A stretch of DNA of 64,000 nucleotides from Rhodococcus sp. B7740 (GCF_000954115.1 NZ_CP010797.1:2976001-3040000); one strand, 5' to 3'; counted from the stretch's first letter, positions 27,964 through 36,617 are shown. The notes: generated by a model not told the origin, from the sequence alone. Made by a program: numbers and translations.

Positions 27964-28902
27964 ATGCGCCGTTTTGCAACCAGCGCCGCGCTGGTCATCG
28001 GCTGGGCTCTGCTCGCAGCCGTAGTCGGAATGTTCCTCGTTCGCCAGATAGGTGTGACGGAGATCACTTTCGTTGCCTTCGTCGTCGGCGCTCCGTATCT
28101 CGGTATCGCTTCGATCGTCGCCGTGCTGTTGTTCGCCGCGGCGCGCTCGCGTATCGGATCGGCCGTCGCAGTACTGGTGACCATCGCGGTGGTCGGGGTT
28201 CAGGTGCCGATGTTCCTCGCGGACGGCCCGGACAACACCGGACCGGAACTGTCGGTCCTGACGATCAACGTGGCGCACGGTGACGCCGACGCCGCGTCCA
28301 TCGTCGACGCGGTGCGCAGCAACGATGTCGACATTCTCGCTGTCCAGGAACTGACCCCGGAAGAGGTCACCGATCTACAGGCCGCGGGCATCGACGACCT
28401 TCTGCCGTTCTCCTTCACCGCTGCGCTCCCGGTCGCCGATGGCACCGGACTGTGGAGCCGCACCCCGCTGACCGACGGCACCCGCCTCGACAACTTCGGA
28501 TTCGTACCGGTGCAGGCGAGAACCACCGTCGACGGGCAGGAGCTGACCGTCGTGTCCTTCCACGCCATGTCTCCTGCCACACCGCGCCACACCACCGAGT
28601 GGGATGCCGACCTGGCCCGGATGCGGTCGATCATGGACACCTACCAGGGCACTGTGCTGGTCGCCGGCGATTTCAACGCCACCAACGACCACCGGCAGTT
28701 CCGCACGCTGGCATCGTCCCCGTTCTCCGACGCGGCAGACGGGGCGGGTGCCGGCCTGTTCCGCACGTTCCCGTCGGAGCGTCCGCTCGCGCGCCTGGAC
28801 CATGTGGTGACGAGTGAGAACGTCCGCGCCCGGTCGGTCGAGCCGTTGGCGATCCCGGACAGCGATCACCTGGCCGTTCTCGCGGAGTTGCAGCTGCCCT
28901 GA
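27964..28902 (+). CDS. endonuclease/exonuclease/phosphatase-family membrane protein
   Basis: 312 residues. Three membrane helices (about 5-28, 35-58, 62-84) precede an EEP domain (about 95-312). Motifs are LTINVAHGDAD, VDILAVQELTPE (metal-binding Glu), VAGDFNATND and DSDHLAVLAEL (catalytic His). The catalytic domain should face outside. Membrane-anchored relatives include VanJ/StaP, which dephosphorylate undecaprenyl pyrophosphate. A lipid-carrier recycling role would suit the adjacent polysaccharide genes, but this is inference. It is convergent with the third Hsp70-like gene 22 bp away. Confidence 0.82.
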   Translation: MRRFATSAALVIGWALLAAVVGMFLVRQIGVTEITFVAFVVGAPYLGIASIVAVLLFAAARSRIGSAVAVLVTIAVVGVQVPMFLADGPDNTGPELSVLTINVAHGDADAASIVDAVRSNDVDILAVQELTPEEVTDLQAAGIDDLLPFSFTAALPVADGTGLWSRTPLTDGTRLDNFGFVPVQARTTVDGQELTVVSFHAMSPATPRHTTEWDADLARMRSIMDTYQGTVLVAGDFNATNDHRQFRTLASSPFSDAADGAGAGLFRTFPSERPLARLDHVVTSENVRARSVEPLAIPDSDHLAVLAELQLP

Positions 28903-28924
28903 ACTGGGCGGCCGCCGGCACCGG

Positions 28925-30283
28925 CTAGAAGCGGGGCAACTCGATCACCGGTGCGGGCGGAAGCTGGATCTGCGGCAACTGGATCTGCGGCAGGCCGGGG
29001 ATCAGCGGAGCCGGGGCCGGCGCTGGAGCAGGCGCGGCGGGCGGCACGTATTCCGGCTCGGAGTACGTCCGAGCCGGAGCCTGAGCTGCCTCGGTGGTCG
29101 GCGGCACGGTGGTGGTGGGTGCTGCGGTGGTGGGCGGCACGGTGGTCCTCGGCGTCGTGGGCTCCGCAGTGGCGGGTGCGGTCGTCTCGGTCGGTGCACT
29201 CGTCGGCTCCGTGGAGCTGCCGCCGTACCCCAGGGACAACCCCAGTGCGGCGACTGCGACGAGACCGCCTGCGACCAGTACTGCGCCGCGCACCTTGCGC
29301 TTCGAGTCGGCGGGCTTGTCGGCTCCGGGCTCCGGGCTCAACCAGTCCGGAGCCCCGGTCAACGATGCGGGATCGGACGGAGACTGCCGAACGCCCGGCT
29401 GCGGGCCCGGTCGGCGCGGTGCGTCGGCCACCGGAGTCGCGAGCAGCGCCGCGCCGCGTGCGGCCACCGATTCCGGGTTCGCCGGGGTTACGACGGGGAG
29501 GCCGATCCACGCCGTGAGAATCGATTCGACCAGCGGGATGCGTGCTCCACCGCCGATGAGGAACAGCGCGTCGACGTGCTTGGGTGACCGACTGATCACG
29601 TCACGGACCAACCGTGCCGAGTACTCGATCGGAACGGTCACCAGAGACTCGAACGACTCGCGCGAGATCAGGATCACGCCGCCGTCACCGGGCAGGCAGA
29701 CCGCGCCGCTGGTCGAGAGCTGCTCCTTGGCCACTCGGCATCGCGCGGTGAACTCGCTCAGTTCCTGGTTGTCGGCGATGTCGACGCCCTGCTTGGCGAG
29801 CTGGTTGTCCGAGATGAGCCGATCGAAATCGTCGCCGCTGATGTCGATGGTGCGCTCGGCGAGCAGGACCTGCCCGGTGCCGCGGTCGATGACACTGATC
29901 GTCAGTCCGGAGCTGCCGAGATCGTAGAGAGCGATGGTGCCGAAGTGTCCCAGTTCGCCCGACGCCTCGAGGTACTGCAACGCTGCTCGCGCCTCGGGAA
30001 CCAGTCGGTAGTTGTAGAGCCGCTGACTCGCCATCGCCTGCTGGATCTCGCCGAACTGCTGCTGGTCTCGATACGCGACGCCCGTCGCTTGCACCGGTCC
30101 GCCGTCGCCCGGCTGCGAGAGCACGACGCCGATCGATTCGGCGGCCAATTCCTCCGCGCGGTCCCAGTAGGCGTCGACGGTGTCGTGGTGGAAGTCGAGC
30201 CGACCCGAATCCTGAGGGCGCGCGTCGGGACGAGCCATGCGCACGGCACTGGCTCCCACCGACACGCCGAGAACTTCGGTCAT
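28925..30283 (-). CDS. Hsp70/actin-fold membrane protein with Pro-rich tail (paralogue C)
   Basis: 452 residues. Nucleotide-binding motifs are LGVSVGASAVRMA, ALYDLGSSGLTISVID and LFLIGGGARIPLVESI, closest to paralogue A. One membrane helix (about 335-357) follows a Lys/Arg cluster (SKRKVRG). The exported tail is TTP/TTV repeats, then AAPAPAPAPAP, then LPQIQLPQIQLPPAP, a short direct repeat. The protein lacks an Hsp70 substrate-binding domain. It is 19 kb from copies A and B, at the other edge of the glycan locus, so involvement in envelope assembly is imaginable but unproven. Confidence 0.74.
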   Translation of the reverse strand: MTEVLGVSVGASAVRMARPDARPQDSGRLDFHHDTVDAYWDRAEELAAESIGVVLSQPGDGGPVQATGVAYRDQQQFGEIQQAMASQRLYNYRLVPEARAALQYLEASGELGHFGTIALYDLGSSGLTISVIDRGTGQVLLAERTIDISGDDFDRLISDNQLAKQGVDIADNQELSEFTARCRVAKEQLSTSGAVCLPGDGGVILISRESFESLVTVPIEYSARLVRDVISRSPKHVDALFLIGGGARIPLVESILTAWIGLPVVTPANPESVAARGAALLATPVADAPRRPGPQPGVRQSPSDPASLTGAPDWLSPEPGADKPADSKRKVRGAVLVAGGLVAVAALGLSLGYGGSSTEPTSAPTETTAPATAEPTTPRTTVPPTTAAPTTTVPPTTEAAQAPARTYSEPEYVPPAAPAPAPAPAPLIPGLPQIQLPQIQLPPAPVIELPRF

Positions 30284-30426
30284 TACCCGCCTTCGGTCGA
30301 CTTCCCCGTGAACACACGCCGAGACTCGATGTCACGAACGAGTCTCGATCCCCCTGCCAATGGCTCACTGTAGCGCGTCCCGCAGTGCACAGTGCAGCAC
30401 CCGACCACAGCACTACAGTTGCGGGC

Positions 30427-30936
30427 ATGCGCGTTCTGTTCGTCTGCACCGGGAACATCTGCCGATCGCCCACAGCCGAGCGACTTGCGGCTGCTTTCGC
30501 GCGCGAGGGCGGGTTCGAGCTGACCGCGAGCAGCGCCGGAACGCAGGGTTTGACCGGACATGCCATGGACCCGACGGCTGCGACGGTGGTGACGCAGCTC
30601 GGCGGCGACCCGGACGGTTTCGTCGCCCGACGCCTCACGCCTGCGATCGCTGCCGACGCCGACCTCGTTCTGACGATGACGGCGGCACACCGAGACGCCG
30701 TTCTCGCCCTTGCACCGCGACAGATGCGTCGCACCTTCACGCTGCTCGAGGCGGCCGGTCTCGCTGCCGCGTCGGGCGCGAGCACCGTCGCCACCCTGGC
30801 CGACGCACGGGCGGTGCACCGTGTCGACACACTCGACATCGGCGACCCGTATCGGCGTGATCACTCGGTGTACGAGCAGGCCGGGGAGTTGATCGCGGAG
30901 ACGCTGCCTCATGTTCTGCGGTTGGCGACCCAGTGA
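30427..30936 (+). CDS. low-molecular-weight protein tyrosine phosphatase
   Basis: 169 residues starting MRVLFVCTGNICRSPTAERL. The P-loop Cys7-TGNIC-Arg13 carries the nucleophile and phosphate-binding Arg, and DIGDPYRRD has the general-acid Asp. These enzymes dephosphorylate tyrosine kinases, often the ones controlling capsule export, and in mycobacteria PtpA is secreted. I preferred ATG 30427 over an upstream in-frame ATG because the fold begins immediately. No tyrosine kinase gene is seen in the window. Confidence 0.92.
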   Translation: MRVLFVCTGNICRSPTAERLAAAFAREGGFELTASSAGTQGLTGHAMDPTAATVVTQLGGDPDGFVARRLTPAIAADADLVLTMTAAHRDAVLALAPRQMRRTFTLLEAAGLAAASGASTVATLADARAVHRVDTLDIGDPYRRDHSVYEQAGELIAETLPHVLRLATQ

Positions 30937-31026
30937 CCGTCCACCTCTCACCACTCCGCTCGCTGAGGTAACGTTCTCGCATCATTGCCGACCATCCGGG
31001 TCCGGCCACGGCGTTAGGGTCTGTGC

Positions 31027-31407
31027 ATGCGCGACAAGGTCATCGCGTCGGCAGCAGTGGCGAGCGCCGGCGTGGCCGTCGCAGTGGGTTTGACCATCGG
31101 CGCTCTCGGTGGTGCGTTCGACGACTCGAGCGAGACCGTTCGTCCGCCGGCTCTGAAGTCGGACAGCCTGAGTTCGGTCGAGACGACACCGACCTCGACG
31201 ATCGTCATCGTCCCGCCGTCGCCCACATGGCAGGTCGCGGTACCCACCACCGCTCGCCCCACGACGACGACTCCGGATCGGCCCGAGACCACGACGCGTA
31301 GTCCGCGCCGAACCCCGTCCTCGGACCGCACGACGACCACCACCTCGACGGAGGATTCGGACGACGAGAGCAGCACCACGGAACCCGAGTCGGACGCCGG
31401 GCCCTAG
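31027..31407 (+). CDS. small membrane-anchored or exported Thr-rich protein
   Basis: 126 residues. A hydrophobic N-terminal helix (VIASAAVASAGVAVAVGLTIGAL) with a basic start is followed by a low-complexity region rich in Thr, Ser, Pro and charged residues (TTTTPDRPETTTRSP and an acidic DSDDES stretch). It has no cysteines and no recognised domain. The helix could be a signal peptide or anchor. It stands alone on the plus strand with a convergent ABC transporter after it. Function unknown. Confidence 0.6.
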   Translation: MRDKVIASAAVASAGVAVAVGLTIGALGGAFDDSSETVRPPALKSDSLSSVETTPTSTIVIVPPSPTWQVAVPTTARPTTTTPDRPETTTRSPRRTPSSDRTTTTTSTEDSDDESSTTEPESDAGP

Positions 31408-31424
31408 GCGCCGGCCTGGTGTCA

Positions 31425-33212
31425 TCAGCCGGGCTTCGTCAACGCCGTGTTGTCACCGATTCGCAACGCGGCCACCAGTTCTCGGTAGAGCGAGTCGGTG
31501 TTCATGAGCTCGGAGTGCGTGCCTCTGGCGCGGACAACTCCGTCCTCCATCACGAGGATCGTGTCGGCGTCGAGCACGGTGGACAACCTGTGCGCGATGG
31601 TCACGACGGCCGAGTCGGTCGCGATCGATCGGATCACCTCGTGGATCGCCGCCTCGGTGCGGCCGTCGACCTGGGCGGTTGCCTCGTCGAGCAGAAGAAT
31701 TTCCGGACGCCGAACGATGGCCCTGGCCAACGCAATTCGTTGACGCTGTCCACCGGAGACGGTCGATCCGATCAGGTCGGTGTCCAGCCCTTCGTCCAAC
31801 GCACGGATCGCCGAGTCCAGATGCACCGATTCGAGCGCCGCCCAGATGTCGGCCTCGCTGGCCTCGGGATGGCTGAACAGCAGGTTCTCTCGAATCGAGC
31901 CGGGAAGAACCGGCGTCTCCTGTTCCACGTAGGACAACCGGGCTCGTACCTCGTCGATGGTCAGCTCGTCGTACGGGGTTCCGCCGAGCCTGATCTCGCC
32001 GGCCTCGGGCGTCAGGAAGCGCAGGATCAACGAGAAGACGCTGGTCTTGCCCGCCCCCGACGGTCCGACGATCGCGGTGTGTCCACGCGCGGGCACCTCG
32101 AGGTCCATCCCGCGCACGGCCGGCTCCCTACCCGGTGCGTATCGTGCTGTGACGCTGCGGAATTCGAGGGCCGGAGCGGGCGCACGGGTCTTCTCCGACC
32201 GGTTCGAAGCCGTCTCCCCTTTCTCGGTGACCAGGTCGTCGATCTGGCGAATACGGGCCGCCGCAGCCATACCGGCCTGCAGTGCGGTGATGTTCGTGGC
32301 CAGTGTGGACACCGGGCCCATCACCTGGAATGCGTACAGCAGAAACGCGATCAGGCTGGACACGGCCAGCGCTCCGGTACTGACGCGATAGCCGCCGAGG
32401 CCGAGGATTCCAATGATCGCCAACTGCACTCCGCCTCCGGCGAACGTCCATGCCAACGCGGAGATCTTGACCGCCCTGACGCTGTGCTGCGCGGAGATTC
32501 GCGCCTCGGAGATGACTCGCTCCGATTCGCGGGCCTCGGCCCTGCTGGACTTGACGGTCCGAATCGCCCGCAGCGTGCCGTCGAGAATTCCGCCGAGGCG
32601 GCCCACTGCCTCCTGGGATTGCCGCTGTGCGACGGCGATCGGAGGCATCAGGCGAGCGAACAGCACCGCGATCGCAATGATGGCCACGGCGATCGCGCCG
32701 AGCAGCACCAGATCCAGCACGGCCATGAGAATCAGTGCGCCGACGAGGCCGACCACACTGTTGACTATTGCCACCAACGCATTCGAGGTGGCCTCGCGTA
32801 GCAGAACGGTGTCGGAGGTGACCCGGGTGACGAGTTCTCCGGTGGGCCGGGTGCCCAGACTTCCGACGGTGGCACCGAAGTACTTGCGCACGATGGATTT
32901 ACGGGCGTCCAGGACCACGCGTTCGGCCAGGACCCCCAGCACGATCCATTGCAGATACAGAACCAGTGAGCCCACCACCAGCAGACCGACCAGGATCAGC
33001 ACTGGCATTATCAGAGACGAGTCGGTGCCGAGACCGTCGAGCACTCCTTTGGCGACCATCGGCGTCGCCAGGGCTGCTCCGGTGCCGATCAGACCGAGTG
33101 TCAGGCCGAGCGAGAGAGTCCGGCGGTGCGGGCGAACGAACTGCCACAGCACGCGCAGATTCGGGACCGTGATCTTCTTCTTCTCTGCCGTAGCGATCTG
33201 CACGTCGACCAT
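31425..33212 (-). CDS. ABC exporter with fused permease and ATPase domains
   Basis: 595 residues. The N-terminal six-helix exporter domain (about 20-320) is followed by the nucleotide-binding domain: Walker A GPSGAGKTS, Q-loop SYVEQETPVLPG, signature VSGGQRQRIALARA, Walker B EILLLDEATA and the H-loop IAHRLSTV. Such half-transporters dimerise and export drugs, lipids or peptides. There is no partner half-transporter nearby, so a homodimer is likely. All catalytic residues are intact. It is probably monocistronic. Confidence 0.93.
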   Translation of the reverse strand: MVDVQIATAEKKKITVPNLRVLWQFVRPHRRTLSLGLTLGLIGTGAALATPMVAKGVLDGLGTDSSLIMPVLILVGLLVVGSLVLYLQWIVLGVLAERVVLDARKSIVRKYFGATVGSLGTRPTGELVTRVTSDTVLLREATSNALVAIVNSVVGLVGALILMAVLDLVLLGAIAVAIIAIAVLFARLMPPIAVAQRQSQEAVGRLGGILDGTLRAIRTVKSSRAEARESERVISEARISAQHSVRAVKISALAWTFAGGGVQLAIIGILGLGGYRVSTGALAVSSLIAFLLYAFQVMGPVSTLATNITALQAGMAAAARIRQIDDLVTEKGETASNRSEKTRAPAPALEFRSVTARYAPGREPAVRGMDLEVPARGHTAIVGPSGAGKTSVFSLILRFLTPEAGEIRLGGTPYDELTIDEVRARLSYVEQETPVLPGSIRENLLFSHPEASEADIWAALESVHLDSAIRALDEGLDTDLIGSTVSGGQRQRIALARAIVRRPEILLLDEATAQVDGRTEAAIHEVIRSIATDSAVVTIAHRLSTVLDADTILVMEDGVVRARGTHSELMNTDSLYRELVAALRIGDNTALTKPG

Positions 33213-33243
33213 GGCACCAGTGTGCCGGATCGGGCGGTGGGGT

Positions 33244-33699
33244 CTAGGTCGCGTTCCAGATCATGTGCACGGTCGTACCGTCCTGGTCCGAGGTGACGGC
33301 GGCGCTGTCGGCCAGCGCCCGCATCAGCGGCACACCACGCCCGCGGTTGGGATCGGAGTTGTGCGATGCCCAGTCCCCGCGATCGGTCACCCGCACTTCT
33401 ATCCGACCCTCCGCGGCACATGTGACTCGAATGTCGAGTGTCCCGCGATCGGTGTGGTCTCGATACGCGTGCTCGACGCTGTTCGCTATCGCCTCGTACG
33501 TGGCCAGCACCACGTCGTACGCACGATCGGGGTCGACGCCCGCATTGCCCAACCAGTCACCGAGCTCACGACGAAGCTCCGACGCTCGATCCGCATCGGC
33601 AGGTTCACCGGTGAACAGCAGTTCTTCCATTCGCGCACCTGCCGTCGAGATCGAGCTGTCGGTACGTGAGTCGTCACCTCCGAAGAGAGTCGCCATCAT
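33244..33699 (-). CDS. RsbW/SpoIIAB-like anti-sigma factor ATPase
   Basis: 151 residues of the HATPase_c type. The N-box YEAIANSVEHAY binds Mg-ATP, RVTDRGDW and NRGRGVPLMRALADS form the other ATP-lid motifs. Two consecutive ATG codons are possible starts. It follows a STAS-domain gene by 21 bp, giving the classical antagonist and kinase pair of partner-switching systems. No sigma factor is encoded beside it, so the sigma it may inhibit must lie elsewhere; it could instead control a different target. Confidence 0.88.
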   Translation of the reverse strand: MMATLFGGDDSRTDSSISTAGARMEELLFTGEPADADRASELRRELGDWLGNAGVDPDRAYDVVLATYEAIANSVEHAYRDHTDRGTLDIRVTCAAEGRIEVRVTDRGDWASHNSDPNRGRGVPLMRALADSAAVTSDQDGTTVHMIWNAT

Positions 33700-33720
33700 G
33701 AATCCCGTCTACCCAAAAGT

Positions 33721-34101
33721 TCAGGATCTACCCGCATGAATTGCAACGAATGCTTCGTCGACCGTTGCATAGATTCCGAACACCTCGTCCAAACCGACGA
33801 GAGTGAGAGGCCGTCCGGTCGCCGGACCGTCCGCGACCACTGCAAACCCGGCCTCGCCGCCGAGCTGCTGATGCGTCGACGCCAGCAGGGACATGCCCGC
33901 GGAGGCGAGAAATCCCACATCACTGAGATCGATCACCACAGCCGTCGGCGATTTCTCGAGCACGAGAGCGACCGACTCGGACAGATCGGGAGCAGTCACC
34001 AGATCCAGTTCACCGGACACCGCCAGAACGACGTCCTGGTCACGCCATTCCACGATCACATCGAAGTGCTGGGGCCCGAGGCCCATGTCGTCCGCAGTCA
34101 C
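33721..34101 (-). CDS. STAS-domain anti-sigma factor antagonist
   Basis: 126 residues. The STAS fold is seen in LAVSGELDLVTAPDL, then AVVIDLSDVGFLASAGMSLL, where the serine of the LASAGM stretch is the expected phosphorylation site used by the neighbouring kinase. Dephosphorylated antagonist normally binds the anti-sigma factor and frees the sigma factor. It is the first gene of a two-gene unit and is divergent from the fluoride-channel genes. Confidence 0.88.
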   Translation of the reverse strand: MTADDMGLGPQHFDVIVEWRDQDVVLAVSGELDLVTAPDLSESVALVLEKSPTAVVIDLSDVGFLASAGMSLLASTHQQLGGEAGFAVVADGPATGRPLTLVGLDEVFGIYATVDEAFVAIHAGRS

Positions 34102-34181
34102 ACGAAGACTTTACCTCGCCTCCCCCTGGCGGACTTTCTCCCGATCGGCCGACCGACCCGACTCCCGTTAGGCTCGCTTCG

Positions 34182-34598
34182 GTGATCGAGGGACTGCACA
34201 GCGCGAACCGTCGCGAATCTCGTCGTCGTTCGGCCGGCGAATACGTCGCGGTCACGGTCGGCGGCGCGTTCGGTGCGGCGTTGCGGTACGAGGTCTGGAC
34301 GTGGCGGGCATCGCCGAGGTGGCTGCTGGTGAGCACGTTCGGTGTGAACGTGTTCGGATGCCTCGTCGTCGGTGCGGCGTTGGGGTATCTGTGGGGCCGA
34401 CCGGCTCCGGTTGCCCGTGCAACAGTGTTCGGGCTGGCGTGCGGGTTCACCACGTTCGGTCTGTACGCATTCCACGCCGTCACGCATCGTGGTGCATGGA
34501 ATTCGGTTGTCTATCTGCTGGCCACACCGGTGGTGGCGCTCGTCGCGATGGCATTCGGCGCGGCGATCACGAGGCCGAGGACGGGCAGCGCTCGATGA
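34182..34598 (+). CDS. crcB: FluC/CrcB fluoride channel subunit 1
   Basis: 138 residues, GTG start, four membrane helices. Family signatures: VGGAFGAALRYEVW, the STFGVNVFGCL stretch with the pore Asn, and GFTTFGLYAF in the pore helix. The usual TTFSTF reads TTFGLY, so two of the polar pore residues differ. The channel exports fluoride from the cytosol as an antiparallel dimer. It overlaps the second subunit gene by ATGA, matching the two-gene heterodimer arrangement of many Gram-positives. Confidence 0.88.
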   Translation: MIEGLHSANRRESRRRSAGEYVAVTVGGAFGAALRYEVWTWRASPRWLLVSTFGVNVFGCLVVGAALGYLWGRPAPVARATVFGLACGFTTFGLYAFHAVTHRGAWNSVVYLLATPVVALVAMAFGAAITRPRTGSAR

Positions 34599-34960
34599 CG
34601 ACGATGCTCCTGGTGGCCGCCGGAGGCGGACTCGCTGCGCTCGGGCAGTTCGTGTTCTCGCACGCGATCAGGTCTCGGCGACGGTTGTCCGCACTGAATC
34701 TGGTGGCGTGCGCGACCTTGGGACTGGTGTTCGCGCTCGATCCACCGGACCGGTTTCGTTCGCTCGTTGGCGTCGGATTTCTGGCCTCGGTGGCTCCGAT
34801 GGCCACCGTGGTGCTGGCCACGCTTCGGCTCACTCGGGATCAGCAGTATCGCAGCGCTGCAACGTTCTTCGCGGCCAATGTGGTGGGCGGTATCGCCGCG
34901 GTGATGTTCGGGTTCCTGGCGTGGAAGTCCGGGATCACGCTCTATCACAAGATCGTCTGA
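34595..34960 (+). CDS. crcB: FluC/CrcB fluoride channel subunit 2
   Basis: 121 residues and four helices, starting at the ATG that overlaps the previous stop. The N-terminal GGGLAALGQFVFSHAIRS replaces the typical GGxxGAxxRY, but the pore Asn survives in SALNLVACATLG. The TTFS motif is degenerate (LASVAPMATVV). Together with subunit 1 it should form an asymmetric dimer in which each subunit supplies different pore residues. I saw no fluoride riboswitch upstream of the pair. Confidence 0.82.
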   Translation: MTTMLLVAAGGGLAALGQFVFSHAIRSRRRLSALNLVACATLGLVFALDPPDRFRSLVGVGFLASVAPMATVVLATLRLTRDQQYRSAATFFAANVVGGIAAVMFGFLAWKSGITLYHKIV

Positions 34961-34970
34961 CTCGGATCCG

Positions 34971-35546
34971 TCAGTCGCTCGTCGAGTCCTCGCACGACCC
35001 CTGCAATCCGGCCTTGACGAATCCGGCGATCTGATAGAGGTAGGTGAATTCCCATTCGACGAGGGAGAAGTCGTAGGAGCGTGGCGTCGGACGCATGGTG
35101 ACGGTGCCGTCGAAGCATCGATCGAAGATGTAGCGGGCGCGCGGTAGGTGATATCGCCAGGTGACGACGATGACGTGGTTCCACCCGCGTTCGCGGGCGA
35201 GTTCCTGGGTGAACATGGCCTCTCCGCGCGTGGTCGACGGCACCGGCGGGATACACAGCACCTCGAACTTCTGTGACGATGTGGCACACGCCTTCTTCAT
35301 CGTCGAGTCACCGGATCCGTAGGGGTCGGAGAGCACAACCGTCTTCGCCAGACCCTGTTCGGCGAGCGAGATTCCGTAGGCCTCGCGGCCGTCGTGTTCA
35401 CCGCCCAGTACGACGATCGCGTCGGCCGTGGTCAGCGGATCGACGCGAGCCTTGGTGAACGTGACGTATCCGCCGACACCGATCGCGGACACCAGGACAA
35501 CAGGGATCGCGAAGGCGAGAAACAGCAGCAGGCGTCCGCGGAACAC
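34971..35546 (-). CDS. DUF218/YdcF-family protein, membrane-anchored
   Basis: 191 residues with one N-terminal membrane helix (about 5-28) and an exported DUF218 domain: ADAIVVLGGEHDGREAYGISLAEQG, then DPYGSGDSTMKKAC, TTRGEAMFTQELARERGW and HVIVVTWRYHLPRARYIF. Relatives ElyC/SanA affect envelope carbon metabolism and vancomycin resistance in Proteobacteria; biochemical activity is unclear. Two cysteine pairs (ACAT and VLCIPP) suggest disulfides in the exported domain. Convergent with crcB. Confidence 0.8.
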   Translation of the reverse strand: MFRGRLLLFLAFAIPVVLVSAIGVGGYVTFTKARVDPLTTADAIVVLGGEHDGREAYGISLAEQGLAKTVVLSDPYGSGDSTMKKACATSSQKFEVLCIPPVPSTTRGEAMFTQELARERGWNHVIVVTWRYHLPRARYIFDRCFDGTVTMRPTPRSYDFSLVEWEFTYLYQIAGFVKAGLQGSCEDSTSD

Positions 35547-35596
35547 CTCCCCAGGTTAGGGAAGGCGCTCCGCGGGCGCGCGGTCAGCGACTCACA

Positions 35597-35803
35597 TCAC
35601 TCACTCGGCTGCGGAACCGTGACGTTGCAGTCGGTCACCTCGGGGTTGATACCGAAGTAGTTGAGCGGGCCTGCGACGACGGTCAGGGCGATGGTGCCTG
35701 CGCCCGCGCAGTTCTCCGGTGCGCTCTCGAAATCTCCACGCTGGTACGACGCGAATGCGCCGATGATCAACCAGACGAGAACGATCAGTGTTACGAACCT
35801 CAT
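35597..35803 (-). CDS. small membrane-anchored hypothetical protein
   Basis: 68 residues. An N-terminal hydrophobic helix (TLIVLVWLIIGAFASY) is followed by an exported-looking segment with two cysteines (ENCAGAG and TDCNVTV) that could pair, and NYFGINPEVTDC near the end. GGGGGCACC-type ribosome site just before the ATG. I recognise the pattern as one common in actinobacterial small membrane proteins, but no function is known. It is followed by the MerR-like gene in the same orientation. Confidence 0.6.
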   Translation of the reverse strand: MRFVTLIVLVWLIIGAFASYQRGDFESAPENCAGAGTIALTVVAGPLNYFGINPEVTDCNVTVPQPSE

Positions 35804-35882
35804 GGTGCCCCCTTAGGCGGTCAGCCGCCGTTCGGCTGTCGGGAGCCAGGTATGTCCGATTGTCGCAGTCTTCAAACTGTGC

Positions 35883-36617
35883 CTAGTCGTTCTGCCTGGC
35901 CAACGTCTGCGACAGGTAGTCGCTCAGTGCCTGTTCCTGGACGCGATCGAGGGCGCGGGCGAGTTCTGCCTGTGCCGATTTCATCGCCAGTGCGCGCATC
36001 TTCTCGAACATCTCGGTCGTCTCGGCCACCTCCCCCGATTTGGGGAGCCAGCCGGGACCGTGTTGGTTGATCAAGTGGTCGGTCACGCTGCCCACCATCG
36101 ACTCGGCGATGGCGTTCATCTTCGAGGCGGTTCGTTCGTGTTGGTCGAGCAGTTGTTCCAGGGTGAAGCCGTACTGGCTCAGATCGACGAACACCTCGAG
36201 GAGGGTGGGGTCGAGAATCTCGCATTGGTCCCCGTCGATTCTGATCAGTTTCGCTTCGATCAGTCGGGCAACGATGTCGTCGTTGTCCTCGCCGAGAAAT
36301 TGCGCGATCAGTTCGACGGGAATGATCGTGGTCTCGGCCGACGACCACTTGCGAGTCACGATTTCCTGCAGGCCCAGTATCTCTTCCAGGTCCTTGCCCT
36401 GCTCCCAGCCCGAGAGGAAATCCGCGATGTGCGCCGAGGTGAAACCCCGCTGGAGCAGCGAGTCGATCACTTTCAGTCGCGTCAGGTGATCGTCGTTGTA
36501 GATGCCGACTCGTCCTCGGAGCGTGGGCGGCGGCAGCAGACCGCGTTCCTGGTACGCCCGCACGTTGCGAGTGGTCGTCTTGGCCTCTCGGGCCAAGTCG
36601 TCGATTCGATACTCCAC
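35883..36617 (-). CDS. MerR-family transcriptional regulator
   Basis: 244 residues from GTG 36617 (GGGAG five bases before). The winged helix-turn-helix is YRIDDLAREAKTTTRNVRAYQERGLLPPP and GRVGIYNDDHLTRLKVIDSLLQRGF. The long C-terminal part (about 85-244) is helical, including a region ending EQALSDYLSQTLARQND, and has no metal-binding cysteines, so it senses something other than a metal. It is downstream of the four-gene monooxygenase operon on the same strand and probably regulates it. Confidence 0.88.
   Translation of the reverse strand: MEYRIDDLAREAKTTTRNVRAYQERGLLPPPTLRGRVGIYNDDHLTRLKVIDSLLQRGFTSAHIADFLSGWEQGKDLEEILGLQEIVTRKWSSAETTIIPVELIAQFLGEDNDDIVARLIEAKLIRIDGDQCEILDPTLLEVFVDLSQYGFTLEQLLDQHERTASKMNAIAESMVGSVTDHLINQHGPGWLPKSGEVAETTEMFEKMRALAMKSAQAELARALDRVQEQALSDYLSQTLARQND

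Noticed and set aside
34102..34181. Possible fluoride riboswitch before crcB
   Set aside because: The 80-bp spacer lacks the conserved loop and pseudoknot sequences of the crcB motif.
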